A stretch of DNA of 64,000 bases from Tanypteryx hageni (GCA_028673005.1 CM054113.1:71434500-71498499), one strand, 5' to 3'. Shown: positions 36,282 through 48,643, counted from the first letter of the stretch. Numbers and translations: made by a program. The notes: generated by a model from the sequence alone, not told the origin.

Positions 36282-36735
36282 TTAGCCTACTTTCCAGAAT
36301 GGAAATAGGCTCATAGTTTTGTCGTTCTGTCTGTCTGTCCGTTCCCCCTGTTAACTTTTGAACCAATATACCGATTTTCATGAAACTTGGTGGAAATCTC
36401 TTGTTACATGGGCCGAGCTCCCGAGGATAGTTTTTGTTTCGAATATTGAAGTCTCTGATTCGATTCCAGGAGCTATCCTTCCCATTTGATTTACATGAGA
36501 AATATGAAATCTATCGTGCAGGGTAATTTTCGTTTGCACATTAAAATATCTTGGAGGTGGGTGAGTTTTGTACTCTTCTCTGAGGAAAGGAATGAAAATT
36601 CTAATTTTTATCATAGACTTTTGCTTATCGATTGTATTTCTTAGAATTTCGCGTAAATACTGGCGATATTGCAGTTTTTATCACTCATTACGAGAGTGTT
36701 GCCATAGCAACAACTATTGTTGGACTCAGATTCAG
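36282..36735 (+). repeat. Dispersed repeat B, copy 2 (diverged, left part)
   Basis: It starts with a hairpin (TAGCCTACTTTCC, then GGAAATAGGCT). (TCTG)n follows, then CCGATTTTCATGAAACTTGG and GATTCGATTCCAGGAGC. The right side carries TGTTGCCATAGCAACAACTA, comparable to TGTTGCCATGGAGACGATTA in copy 1. The terminal hairpin is kept although the arm sequences differ from the other copies. Confidence 0.7.
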
Positions 36736-39256
36736 TATAATCTAATACGTACACGCGTTATTTTTGCCGCACAAATACGCGTGATCAATTTAATATTCCG
36801 TTCGAATGTATTTGTAGTATTTTATAACGCTAAATTATGAAATTTGGGAACACAAAGAGCTACATATCCGCGATTACTTTAAAGCTATTAAAGCCTATGA
36901 GTATTAAATAAATGATTAAATGGAAAGCAGGCATCATAAGTTCTGTTTGGGTCATCTTGTTCTTTTTTTCTTACTTTCAGTACTTACTATTTCATTATTT
37001 TCTCTCCACTTTACTTGTATCTCCCTTTCATTCCTTTATATTTCTTCTACGCCTTTCTTCTTCACTATTTTTCTTTATCCTTTCAGTCACTTCCTCTCAT
37101 TCCATATTGCCCCATTTCTTTTTAGCTCTCTCTCTCCTCATTTCCTCGTCCTTCATCGCCTTCTCCTCTTCCGCTCAAAAACTCATCTCCTACACTCTTC
37201 CTCCGTGCTTATTTTTTCCTCTTTCCTTTCCTACTTATTAGCTGCGAGCGTCTGTTTTCAGCGGGATGCTCTTGCAAGTCCTTCTGGGTAAAACGCGGCG
37301 GAGAAGACGCTGCGAACACGTCGGCGAAACGTAACACGTGAGGCGGACTTATAAAGCGCACTTCCCCCCTCCCTGCCTTCTTTATCTCTACTAAGCAAAC
37401 TTCCCCCATATTTCCCTCTTTCTCCTTCCGCTCCAGGAGTCATTCTCAGATGAGCTCGGTTATGCATTTTGGGATTTTTTCTTTTATTTCTGACGCCGCC
37501 GCTGCAGTCGTATTAAAAGTCTCGCTGGCCGTATGTGCGGCGATGATTGCGAATGACATGTGCGCTGAAAGGCCCACGCGGGAAGACTTGAAGGCGGCGT
37601 CTGTTGCAATTTCTTTGAGGGGCAATCTCAATAAATTGACTTATTTTTATTAGGTTTTCGTTCTGAGAGGTGCTCTTGTGGGGCAGACGTCGACGCCGCG
37701 CTTTCATTATAACGACTTTTTGAAAAACAGGAAATATATAAATGTTTGTTTTCTGAATATTAATAGTGTCCGCACACACACGAAAATGTGATCTCTAAAG
37801 AAGGATAATTAACAAGTCATTATTCCATAAAAGTCAGAGGCCAAAAAGAGAAGAGCTGTTTGGCTCTTGCATTGCGTGCTATGTTGCGGCTGAAGTATAA
37901 AGTTCTCTGCTCTAAATTAATAGTTGCCGGCAGTGCTCGTCAAAAAATCACGCACGTACTTGTAGATTTCTTAAAAATTATCTTTTCTTGAATCTTAATA
38001 ACGGTGCTGCAAAGGAAAAAACAATCGGCCAAAGTCAGAATATATTTGGATTACAAAACCGGTTATATGTGAGACTTGCGAACATTAATAATTTAGATTT
38101 GTGAGATATCTGCCAACGCAAAATTGACAATTTTCACGCCGCATTCGGAGCCTAGTGAAAATCGACAGCAATGATTAACCAACATGATCCATATATGGCA
38201 TTTTTGTCACGTTTATTAACAATATATCTCAAATATATAACGTTAAAACGGAGGAAATCGTATCATAAAGATGCGCGTAATAAAGCTTTTTACTCGCGAT
38301 TTTGCCTAAAACCATGTACCATCACTCGAATTTGGGCCTTGGCCTTCTCTTAGAAGGTTTCCTATCAAAAATTGTTTTCGGCAAGAAATGGTTATTTGTT
38401 CTGCTCTACGACATCAGAAAAGAAATTATTTTTTATGGTTAATATTTTACGAGTTAAAGCAAGAACTTTATTATTGGTTTTGAGTAAATTGGCAGCCCAG
38501 CTTTGGTGATCTGGCCAAATTACATCACTTTTGTCTTCCAATTTGTTATAAATCCTAATTACCAAATTTAATCGAAGTACAACTGCTGTTACTAATACAG
38601 ACAAAAAAGACCAAACAGAATAGGCGATTTTTCTTTTAATAATCACTACTAGAAATCGTTTTTCATACGAAGTCCGACGATAATCCTCAGCTAAAGAACC
38701 ATTTGACTTTTCACCTTTTCTGCATTCACCGTGTGTCCCTCATCCTCGCCCATCCCGTCAATTTGTACAACCGCGTTATTCCCAATCCGCTATTGCAGCT
38801 GCCGAACAATTAGTCACTGCCCTTATTAGTGATGGCGACCCGGCAAAGTGAGGGATTCCCTCCCATTAATTACTGTCACCCTTCGCATCCAAATCCAGGA
38901 AACGAGGGGTCCGTAGCGAGGGTACGAGCGTGCGTGCATAATTTCTCCGTGCGCCTTCATTTGTCTATTTATTCCTCGCCTGATGCGTTATGCCTGCCTC
39001 CCGGTTGCCATGGTAGATTGCCACGCGGAAATAATTTCATCATCCTTCTTTTCTTCTCTCTTTTCCTCGCCCTCCCTCTCTCCAAAAGCCTCATTTGTCT
39101 CTATTGATTTACGAGATTCGAAAAAAGAGAGCATTATTCCATGAGCATTTTTTTAAATTCATTAAATCATCCGGAGTGATTCTTCGTTTTGCTATCTTTG
39201 TCTTAAAACTTTTTTGAGGGTGTTTCGTGGTTGGGTCCCATCGTACACTTTTTCAG
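36736..39256. other. AT-rich stretch, no gene seen
   Basis: Pyrimidine-rich at about 36990-37230. More GC-balanced patches (37240-37690, 38820-39020) have open frames, but I recognise no domain or convincing splice structure in them. Confidence 0.5.
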
Positions 39257-39303
39257 GGATCTGAAAAATACGTTAGGACACTCTTCAACTTGAAAATTGT
39301 TTC
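39257..39303 (+). CDS. Possible 47-nt micro-exon (weak)
   Basis: ACTTTTTCAG precedes a 47-nt block that can be read GSEKYVRTLFNLKIV and is followed by GTAAGT, a consensus donor. Splice-like signals of this quality occur by chance in long AT-rich DNA, and the peptide matches nothing I know. It is recorded only because both borders are good. Confidence 0.15.
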
Positions 39304-40184
39304 GTAAGTGTTGTTTTTGTTTGATCGATCGCAGTTCTCGTTGGAGTAATTGGTTGTTGGAGAGTATGATGGATGCTGGCCAATTTGTATCGATTTGGGT
39401 GGCCGCACGTGACGCTGGGAGAACTATGATCGACCTTTTTGGTGGAAGATCTCGTGTCTCGCGATGGTCCACAGCTTAATAAGAGCCGTCTTTACGTGTC
39501 TCTTTTAACACGTCTTCACCAATCAGTTTCTCTCGACTATTGATACAAATGGATTCTTTGTAGTGGAGATGTTGGAGTGTACGGCTCCCTATAGAGTGGT
39601 CATGCTAATTTAATTAGCTGTATTCATTGCTGCTGGTCTCCTTTGGTTTTTGAGATAACTTAAGTGGATGTCGCGCGGAAAGAGGCGTGTGATATTTAGA
39701 TGATTGTTAGATGGTAGATATAGTACGGCATGTAAAACACTATTTTTAATACTCAATGCCAATTATTTGTAATGTAGAAATCGAAAATGGTACAAAAAAT
39801 AAGTTTCAAGTGTTTGCGTTTTAACAATAATCAATAATCTTTCCTAATATCTTACAAAATAAATTGTAAATATTGTTTAAGAAGAAGAAGAAGAATTTAT
39901 TAAGAATACATTTACATAAGTTGGATTAAGTACTGATTAATTATTACAAATTACAAAAAGAATTCATTACAAATTTAGGAAAGGGAACTTGATCTGGTCC
40001 TACAGAGCCATAGGCTTGTCTGTACGTGCCACTTTTCCCTTTGGTTCCGGTCTTTAGTTTCTTAATAATTACACACTCTACACATACAAATAAATATTTT
40101 CCTTTTTGCAAAACAATATTTCACAAAATAATATTTCCATATAATATTCCTCATATTTAATAACTTGTTTAACTTTATATATAT
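39304..40184. other. AT-rich non-coding stretch
   Basis: It contains a short (GAA)n run at about 39880-39893. Nothing else was recognised. Confidence 0.5.
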
Positions 40185-42017
40185 ACTAGTAGTTGGTGCT
40201 TGCATACAGCAAGCATTTCATCTCACCTTGAAAAAACATTCATTTTTCAGACAGACATTTCATCATTACAAATGGTCTTTTAATTCTAAAGATTTTACCT
40301 CTGCAGCGAATTTCGTTTTTCCCATATGTAAAAATAATAGTTTAAAACAATCCCCAAATGTTGCAATTTTAAAATTTTACACTTTCTTCATTATAAGGTA
40401 CTAATGCTACACATTTTAGCCAAATTTTAAAGTTGTAGCACTTCTAGAAGTAAAATAATATTTTTCTAATTGTTTAAATTTAAATAATTTTTAACGGCTA
40501 CCGTAATTCATATATAGTAAAATGGAAATGTTTATTTGTGCAAATTCACTACTCTGTAAATAATTTGAAAATTTCAGCTTCCTAGCTCATCCCGTAGTAC
40601 CTAAACAGTTCTCTATTTGTTTAAACTTTAAGAATTTTTAACTGCCAAACAAATAAAAATATCAAAATTTGTATAATCCCTATTTCGTTTTTTTAAGAAT
40701 TCTACTTATAAAAAAATGTTATCATCATTATATATCGACGACTCTTACAGAGGAGGAGGATATAACATACTTGCAATGTTGCAATATTATATATTTCACA
40801 CTTCAATTATGGGGTACTAATGCTACACCTTTCAGCCAAATTTTAAAGTTGTAGCACATCTCGAAGTAAAATAATATTTTTCTAATTGTTTAAAATTTAA
40901 ACATTTTTAACGGTTTTTGCAATATATATATGGAGAGATTGAAATTTTTATTTGTGCAAATACACTGTTCTGTAAATAATTTGAAAATTGCAGCTTCCTA
41001 GCTCATCCCGTAGCACCTAAAAAATTATTAAACTTTAATGTTCAAATGGGGTTAAAAAAACCCCTAAAATTCACAATTTTAAAATTTTCGATTTTTATAG
41101 TTGGTTATGAGAAAAGTTCTATAATCTTGCAAAATTTCAGCTTCCTAAACTTATTAGATTGGTCTACACACTGGATTCCGTTTTCCCATGCTAACTTATG
41201 GGAGATATTCCGAGGTCTCTGGAGTCGAACCCAAGACACTGTAAGCAAAAGTGACAAAAATTCCTAATAGATATTGCGACCATCTAGCAACACTGGAAAT
41301 TTCATCTTTCTAGCTTACCGAAGTGCTGGAGATTCGAAATTTTTTTCATAGGTAGGATTTTGTACAAAACCGACTAGAAAAAACGAAAATCTTGAAAAAG
41401 TGCAACAGTGCGGCCGCAAAAAATTCGCAATTGTTTAAACAAATTTTCAGGGTTTATGTATTTTCGCATGTGCTACGGAGTTGAAATTTTTTTTATAAGT
41501 AGAATTTTTAAGAAAACGAAATAGGGATTATACAAATTTTGATATTTTAATTTGTTTGGCAGTTAAAAATTCTTAAAGTTTAAACAAATAGATAACTCTT
41601 TAGACATTACGGAATGAGCTATGGAGCTGAAATTTTCAAGTTATGTACAAAGTAGTAAACTATCTCAAAAAAACATTTCATTTTTACCATAGATGAATTT
41701 CGGCGGCCGTTAAAAATTATTTAAATTTAAACAATTAGAAAATATTATTTGACTTCTAGAAGTGCTACAACTTTAAAATTTTGCTAAATTGTGTAGCATT
41801 AGTACCCCATAATGGACAAAGTGTAAAAATTTTAAATTGCAACATTTGGGGTTTGTTTAAAACTATTATTTTTACATTTGGGGAAAACGAAAATCGGTGC
41901 GGAGGTGAAATCTTTAGAATTAAAGAACATTTGTAATGATGAAATGTCTGTCTGAAAAATGAATGTTTCTTCAAGGTGATATAATATGCTTGCAGTATGC
42001 AAGCACCAACTACTAGT
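40185..42017. mobile_element. Long-TIR foldback-like element (ACTAGT family), unit 1
   Basis: The left arm 40185-40715 and right arm 41500-42017 are near-complete inverted copies (about 520 bp) around a 0.8-kb centre. Both ends read ACTAGTAGTTGGTGCTTGCA inward. A TGCTTGCA-TGCAAGCA palindrome lies close inside the right end. The right arm continues inward as a direct repeat of 42106-42801. Most of the centre (about 40770-41320) is an inverted copy of about 43042-43610. No coding capacity was found. The flanks are TA-rich, so a target duplication cannot be defined. The class is unknown; a foldback or large MITE is the best description. Confidence 0.75.
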
Positions 42018-42105
42018 ATAATGATATCGACGACTCTTACAGAGGAGGATATAACATACATATAACATATAACAGGAGGATACTAATGTTTAGGCACTTC
42101 CAGAT

Positions 42106-42801
42106 GTGCTGGAGATTCGAAATTTTTTTCATAGGTAGGATTTTGTGCAAAACCGACTAGAAAAAACGAAAATCTTGAAAAAGTGCAACAATGCGGCCGC
42201 TAAAAATTCGCAATTGTTTAAACAAATTTTCATGGTTTATGTATTTCCGCATGTGCTACGGAGTTGAATTTTTTTTATAAGTAAAATTTAAAAAAAAACG
42301 AAATAGGGATTATATAAATTTTGATATTTTAATTTGTTTGGCAGTTAAAAATTCTTAAATTTTAAACAAATAGATAACTGTTTAGGTACTACGGGATGAG
42401 TTAGGAAGCTGAAATTTTCAAATTATTTACAAAGTAGTGAATTTGCATAAATAAAAATTTCAATTTTACCATATATGAATTTCCGCGGCCGTTAAAAATT
42501 ATTTAAATTTAAACAATTAGAGAAATATTATTTTACTTCTAGAAGTGCTACAACTTTAAAATTTGGCTAAAATGCGTAGCATTAGTACCTTATAATGAAG
42601 GAAGTGTAAAATTTTTAAATTGCAACATTTGGGGATTGTTTTAAACTATTATGCTTACATATGGGAAAAACGGAAATCGCTGCGCTGGAGAAATCTTTAG
42701 AATGAGAAGAATATTTGTAATGATGAAATGTCTATCTGAAAAATGAATGTTTTTTCAAGGTGAGATGAAATGCTTGCAGTATGCAAGCACCAACTACTAG
42801 T
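42106..42801. repeat. ACTAGT family, unit 2 (direct copy of 41323-42017)
   Basis: About 696 bp, highly similar throughout to the right part of unit 1, from GTGCTGGAGATTCG to CCAACTACTAGT. It is preceded by a short linker (GAGGAGGATATAACATA) also seen at 40755 and, inverted, near 43825. It lacks the opposite arm, so it looks like a tandem partial duplication of unit 1. Confidence 0.85.
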
Positions 42802-42841
42802 ATATATTATTCATATATATATTCATATATATAACATATAG

Positions 42842-43813
42842 GAGGATATTAATGTCCAGCCCAAACTACAAGAGCTAGAGAGCTCAAAGTTTTAGCTTTT
42901 GTAGATATGATGGAGAAACTTTCAGATAAAGTGAGACTTCTTACCTAAGTGACATGAGTTCGACTCCAGAAATTCAGAAAGTTGCGTTTTTTCCCATAAG
43001 AAAAGCATTGCGCCATTTTTGTAAATTAATTATGTTCACTTGACGGTAAGCTAGAAAAATGAAATTTTCATTGTTGCTAGATGGCCACAATATCTATTGG
43101 AAATTATTGTCACTTTTTCTTACAGTGTCTTGGGTTCGACTCCAGAGACCCCGGAATATCTCCCATAAGTTAGCATGGGAAAACGCAATCCAGTGTGTAG
43201 ACCAATCTAATAAGTTTAGGAAGCTGAAATTTTGCATGATTATAGAAGTTTTCTCATAACCAACTATAAAAATATAAAATTTTAAAATTGTAAATTTTAG
43301 GGGTTGTTTTAACACCATTTGAACATTAAAGTTTAATATTTTTTTAGGTACTATGGGATGAGCTAGGAAGCTGCAATTTTCAAATTATTTACAGAACAGT
43401 GGATTTGCACAAATAAACATTTCAATCTCTTTATATATATTGCGGCAACCGTTAAAAATGTTTAAATTTTAAACAATTAGAAAAATCTTATTTTACTTCT
43501 AGAAGTATAATTTTAGTATAATAAGTATATAATATATATATATAATATATATATAATAAGTATAATAAGTATAATTTTGCTGAAATGTGTAGCATTAGAC
43601 CCCATAATGGAGAAAGTGTAAAATGTTTAAAATTGAAACATTTGGGGATTGTAATATACTAAATTTTTTACATGTGGGAAAAACAAAAATCGCTGCGGAG
43701 GTGAAATCATTAGAATTAATAGAATATTTGTAATGATGAAAAATGTCTGAAAAATTAATGTTTTTTTCAAGGTGAGATGAAATGCTTGCAATATGCAAGC
43801 ACCTTCTACTAGT
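42842..43813. repeat. ACTAGT family, unit 3
   Basis: The right part ends CTTCTACTAGT with the family terminus. The segment 43042-43610 is an inverted copy of 40770-41320 (shared GTCTTGGGTTCGACTCCAGA, CTCCCATAAGTTAGCATGGG). The left part (42842-43040) is a further module with GAGTTCGACTCCAG. It is broken by a short TA-rich insertion at 43508-43568. Non-coding. Confidence 0.75.
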
Positions 43814-43860
43814 ATGTTATATCCTCCTCCTCCTCCTCTGTAAGGAACATCTATATAGAA

Positions 43861-43862
<2 letters not shown>

Positions 43863-43929
<67 letters not shown>

Positions 43930-43963
43930 CACACATATATCAACATACTTATATATACACACT

Positions 43964-44009
<46 letters not shown>

Positions 44010-44040
44010 CACATATATACACTTACACACATAAACATAT
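43863..44040. repeat. Compound (TA)n/(CA)n microsatellite
   Basis: (TA)n to about 43918, then mixed TACA, a (CA)n run at about 43960-43990, and (TA)n again to 44010. It abuts the 3' end of the minus-strand LINE and may have grown from that element's 3' tail. Confidence 0.95.
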
Positions 44041-44056
44041 CCCTGTTAACATACCA

Positions 44057-46380
44057 TTAGAGTAATGAATACTTGATACTAAGGAGCCAGTCTTTAATTT
44101 TTGTTTTTACTTTACTTTGGCTATTTAGTGTTTGTAATTCCTTAGGTAGTTTGTTAAACATATTGGGAATACTCACTTTCAATTGTCTTCCACTACTGTC
44201 ATTAAAGTACTTCGGAATTTCATATTTTATTTTATTTCTCATATCATTTGGTGTGTTGTTACTATTTGTTTTTTATATTTATCAGAAAAATAGTTATCTG
44301 TAATGCAAACATATTTGTATAGTAGAGGAATTGCCAATTCTCCAGCATTCTTATACATATTAGTACAGTATAATGTCTTATAGTTATTAAAATAACACTT
44401 GGTTTCACATTGGTAAGGAACTATAAGTTTTACAATTCTATTTTGACTTTTGATAAGCAAATTTAAGTAAGTTTTGCCTTCATTACCCCATATGCTTATG
44501 CCATATCTTAAAAGACTTTCTACCATGGAAAAGTATATCATACATTTAACTTGTTGTGGCAAAATATTTTTCAGGTGATATAGTTGAAATGAGATCTTTC
44601 TTAGGTTGCTATTTATTTTTTTAATATGTACATTAAATTTGAAGTTTTCATCAATAATTATGTCTAAGTACTTGTATGTTTGTACTTGCTCTAGGAGTTC
44701 ACATGTGCAGTTTAATTTTTTACTGTGTAAACATTCATGTTCATGAAGGCAGATTTTTACCTTTTGTCTTTGTGAAACTATTAAAAAGTGCATAGTTTTA
44801 GTTTTTACTATTAATTATCATTGTATTATCATGAGACTTATCTATTTACTACATCAAAGTCCTTTTGCAAGTTATTTTCTGCCGTATTATAATCTTTATG
44901 ATCACTAATCAATACCACATCATCAGCATAGGCAATAATCTTAGTGTGTTTAATTAAATTAATTATATCATTTATATATATATATTATAAATAAAATAGG
45001 GCCCAGTATGGAACCCTGAGGTACACCATAAGTTACATATTCTGAAACACTTACAGTTCTATTTAATTGCAGATTAATCACTCTGTTGTTTAGGAAACTT
45101 TTAAACCAATCAAGCACTAATCCCCTAATACTAATATTTTCAAGTTTTACAATCAATATATCTATATCTACTGTATCAAATACCTTTTTATTGTCTATAT
45201 ATCATGCTATAATATGATTATTTTGGTGTAAATTATAATTAATCAGCTCTAAAAATTCTTCCAGTGCCTGTTTAGTACCTTTATTTTTTTGGAACCCAAA
45301 CTGCATATTTGATATAATTTTATATTTATCCAAGAACTTTAATATATATTCGGCAACATATTTTTCCATAATCTTATCAACTGTGTGTAAAATTGATATT
45401 GGCCTATAATTGTTTAGGTGAGTATGCAATCCCCCCTTATATATTGGTTTTACTATTGCTATCTTCAAATCATCTGGTACAACACCATACTTTAAGCAAC
45501 TATTTATTAAATTTGTTGTAATATTTAATAATGCATCATTGTTTTTAATATCCTTTAACCTAATGTTATCATAGCCAGGTGCCTTGTTTGCCAAGTTATT
45601 TATAATTTCCTTAATTTTCTTAATTGTAGCATCAGGGATAAAAATGCTGTAAGATAGTCTGACGTCAGAGGTTTCTTTAAAAGTTTTGAGACATTTTACC
45701 TTTGATTCCATAATTCCTCTAGTGAATTGCTTTACAAACTGATTTGCTAAATTTAGTTCTGAAACATGATTACCAAAATACTTAATTATGTTAACAGATT
45801 GTACATTGGATATACTCCTACCAGTTAGCTTATTAATTCTCTGCCAGGTCTTTTTGCAATCATTTAAAATATTCTTAAATTTTTAGGTAAAATAGGATTT
45901 TTTGCAAATTTAATTTAAAGTTGTGTTTTATTTCTAAAAGTTTTATATTCGGATATATATTTTTCATTTGATGAACAGCTTTTCTATCTTTTAAATAAAA
46001 CGTCCCTTTTTTAAACTGCTGTAAAAGTTGCTCTGTCATCCAGCATTTCCTAAATTTGCAAGAGTTCTTAGGACTATTTACTCTAACTCTATCATAAATT
46101 TTGGTTAATTCACTCACTAATAATTCATACTGAACATTTGGGCTTTCTTGTTCTATAGTATTTTCAAAATTGTGCTGTTCTATGTATTTTTTCACTTTGC
46201 TATCACTTAGGTATGTAAGATTTTGGTCAGTAAGTAAACAGAGTTATCTGTTTCAGGGTTGTCAAAATTTGCTCCAACAATGTAGTGATCTGCCAGTTTA
46301 GTTTTTATTACAAAACTTTTTACATTGCAGTTAATCCCTTTAATAAGAATGTGATCCAAGCAGGATTTAGATGTTACATT
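44057..46380 (-). pseudogene. Jockey/CR1-like LINE: RT and C-terminus (3' part)
   Basis: Reverse transcriptase part of an APE-type LINE. The end of the endonuclease (SCLDHILIKG...ADHYIVGANFDNP, 46380-46207) is followed by a linker (46195-45875). RT motifs come next: NNLANKAPGYDNI, NNYRPISIL and MQFGFQKNKGTKQAL in 45711-45202. An in-frame TGA follows before YIDNKKVFDTVDIDIL, then GVPQGSILGP (about 45050-45000) and IIAYADDVVL (about 44940-44910). The C-terminal region (44793-44239, 44242-44057) has YKYLDIIIDENFKFNVH and ends at TAA 44057-44059. A few stops and frame changes make it a pseudogene, but decay is modest. No RNase H was seen. Confidence 0.9.
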
Positions 46381-46768
46381 GTTAACCATAGAGCCCTGCA
46401 CGGGTATGATATTTTCCACCCGCACCCGACCCGTACCCGCAGACTACTAACCCTTACCCGCAGAATATTTACCCACACCCGACCTGTACCCGCAGGCTCG
46501 CACCCGCACAGAAGGCCTACTTGTCTGACCCGACCCATATTTTTTAACTGTCTGGTCCTCGATACACAAATCCGTAGCAAGAAATCGTGAAAAATAAAAA
46601 TATTATTTCTGAGTCACAGTAATTTATTTTGTATAAATTAAAATGAAATGCAATTGTACATTAAGATTCATTTTTAAGATCGAACAAATTTATTTAAAGT
46701 ATCTACGATTTATTTTTATAAAATTACAAATTTTACAAAATAATTTCATTGAAAAATGGAAACATTAA

Positions 46769-47692
46769 TTAATAGTATCTACCCTGAGATTTAAAATGAC
46801 TATTTAAAAATAGGACATCATCCACGTTTGCGGGACCTAAACTGTTTCTCCTTTCACTAACAACATGTCCCGTCAATCAAAACTACCTCTCTGCTGGAGC
46901 ATTGGTCGCTGGTATTGCAAACATACGATTCGCTAAAATACCTAAATTTGGTAAACAATTCTTTTGCTTATCCCACCATTTTATCAAATCAAATTTGTTA
47001 GTAATGTCATCAGATAGTTTTAAGTCAATATATGCAGTCAATTCGTCTGGAGAAACACGATCATTTACTGTGTCTGTATCCATAAACTGAACTAAGGTGT
47101 CTTACATTTTATACCTTTTCATCGGTTTCTCTAGAAGCGTACACGGATTTGGTATCACGGATTAGATTTCATATCCCTTCTCCTTTTTATGTCATCAATA
47201 CTTATTTTAACTTTCTCCAGATTTCATACTTTTCTTGAATTAGCTCTTCTCGAGCTTTCTGAGCCACTGAATTAAGATTTATCGAAATAGTTGTTGGATG
47301 TGGTACCGCATCTTCTACATCAAAATAACATTTTTGATTTGCACTCATTTTTATTATTATTTCTAATAAATTTTGAAACCCATCTCCTCACACTATCTCA
47401 AAAGGCCTCAAATCTCTAACTACAAGTTCGACACAGCCATCTAAAACTTTTTTTTTCTTTTAAGCTGATAATTTTGGTAAATCACATTTTTTCGGAACAA
47501 GAAAATTTGTAATTTTAGATACGCCTTCTATGTTATTTTCACCCTTGTGTCGCAATAAACTTGATATTCCCAGATTCCTATTATCATAACGATAAACATT
47601 TTACATCTACTGCAAGCGATTGTCTTCGAAATCAGTTCTCCCTTTTCATCTAAAATTTCACAAAACGTTTCCCAAATTTTTGATTTGGTATT
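46769..47692 (-). pseudogene. hAT transposase remnant (BED finger, DLRPF block, C-terminal dimerisation)
   Basis: Read from the right end: a BED zinc-finger start (KSKIWETFCEILDEKGELI, then IACSRCK) and, after a frame change, a LLRHKG-like segment. Then VVRDLRPFEIV and GDGFQNLLE, typical of hAT transposases. The catalytic core is missing, and the sequence passes to WWDKQKNCLPNLGILA and FAIPATNAPAER (47083-46883). After stops it resumes LTGHVVSERRNSLG and DDVLFLNSHFK, the hAT C-terminal dimerisation motif, ending at TAA 46769-46771. Intact proteins of this type are about 600 residues, and here at least half is gone. Confidence 0.88.
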
Positions 47693-48480
47693 TTATTTTC
47701 TTCTTAGAGTGTACTCTAACCTCAAAACCTTCCTTCTTATCTGATCAGTATTCATTGTTCAAATCCGAAGGGCAGATAAAAGTAATATTTCGATTAAAAT
47801 TAAGATTTATAATTGAATAATGCATTAACTTATAACTGGCAATCAGCTGGTATTGGTTCCTTTTAAGGATGTGATAGATTGGTATTCTGTCACAAAAGCC
47901 GAGATCGCATACAACTCACTAGTGTAATTTTATAAAATAACTGTCGTTCCTTTCTCTCGCAGACAAAGTATGAAATATTACAACTCGCACGCAATTATTT
48001 GACGAAAAAATACTATATATTTGAACGTTAAATAACATATAAAGAATGCTGATAGGCACTCTTATATGTGACCACGTCTCTTCAAAAGCGAATTCACAAA
48101 TATAAATTTTACTTGCATGAATGGGCAAAACCAGCTGGTTAAAAGGGAGAGTTCTCGCGCAAACCAATCCATCATAATTACATTGTACTACATAATTCCC
48201 CTATTCACTCTTTCTCACCTCCCCCTCTATATTCTCTTCTAATAAACGTAATCGACAATCATTTGTCAATTGCAACTTTGTATCTATTTATATAATGGAA
48301 GGAATCGTTTTTTCGTCAGACACATGATACACAAAGCCTGCGATCTGCCGACCTGCATAAATTGCAAATTTGTATCTTCCTATATAACGCTACTTCTGAC
48401 TGCGAGGGTGGGCTTTACTAGCAGTACAAGGTGTGTGAAATGTTCCTGTGTCTACATTGGCGAGGCAAATTGAATTGGAA
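47693..48480. other. Non-coding interior of the hAT element
   Basis: AT-rich DNA between the transposase remnant and the CGGGT-rich right subterminal region. No further domains were recognised. Confidence 0.6.
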
Positions 48481-48643
48481 TTAAAACTAGTTTTCGTACC
48501 CGCTCTTTACCCGCACTGGTGTCTTTTGTGTCCGAACCCGACCCGTACCCACATGGAAGCACTCTATACCCGACCCGCCCCGCAACTTTCGCTGCGGGTA
48601 CCGGCGGGTCAAGTCGGGTAAACTGCGGGTATGCAGGCCTCTA
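48481..48643. promoter_or_regulatory. CGGGT/ACCCG subterminal cluster of the hAT element
   Basis: More than ten ACCCG or CGGGT pentamers in about 150 bp, facing a similar cluster at about 46398-46535 at the other end. Clustered short motifs near hAT termini usually bind the transposase. The function here is inferred from position. Confidence 0.6.

Larger units (their letters stand above)
46389..48643 (-). mobile_element. hAT element nested in the LINE, internally deleted, 2,255 bp
   Basis: Ends are TAGAGCCCTGCACGGGTA on the left and, reading in from the right, TAGAGGCCTGCATACCCG. They are bracketed by a perfect 8-bp target duplication GTTAACCA at 46381-46388 and 48644-48651. About 100-150 bp inside each end is packed with ACCCG/CGGGT repeats, likely transposase-binding sites. 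The interior holds a broken BED-finger transposase on the minus strand. The host LINE reads in frame through the duplicated site when the insert is ignored (FTRVVNNVTSKSC), so the LINE was there first. Confidence 0.95.

Noticed and set aside
40185..43813. CRISPR-like array
   Set aside because: Repeats are hundreds of bp long, inverted and non-uniform, without spacer structure, in a eukaryotic context.
43782..44060. 92-codon open frame of Ile/Tyr/His/Thr repeats
   Set aside because: Translation of the (TA)n/(CA)n microsatellite.
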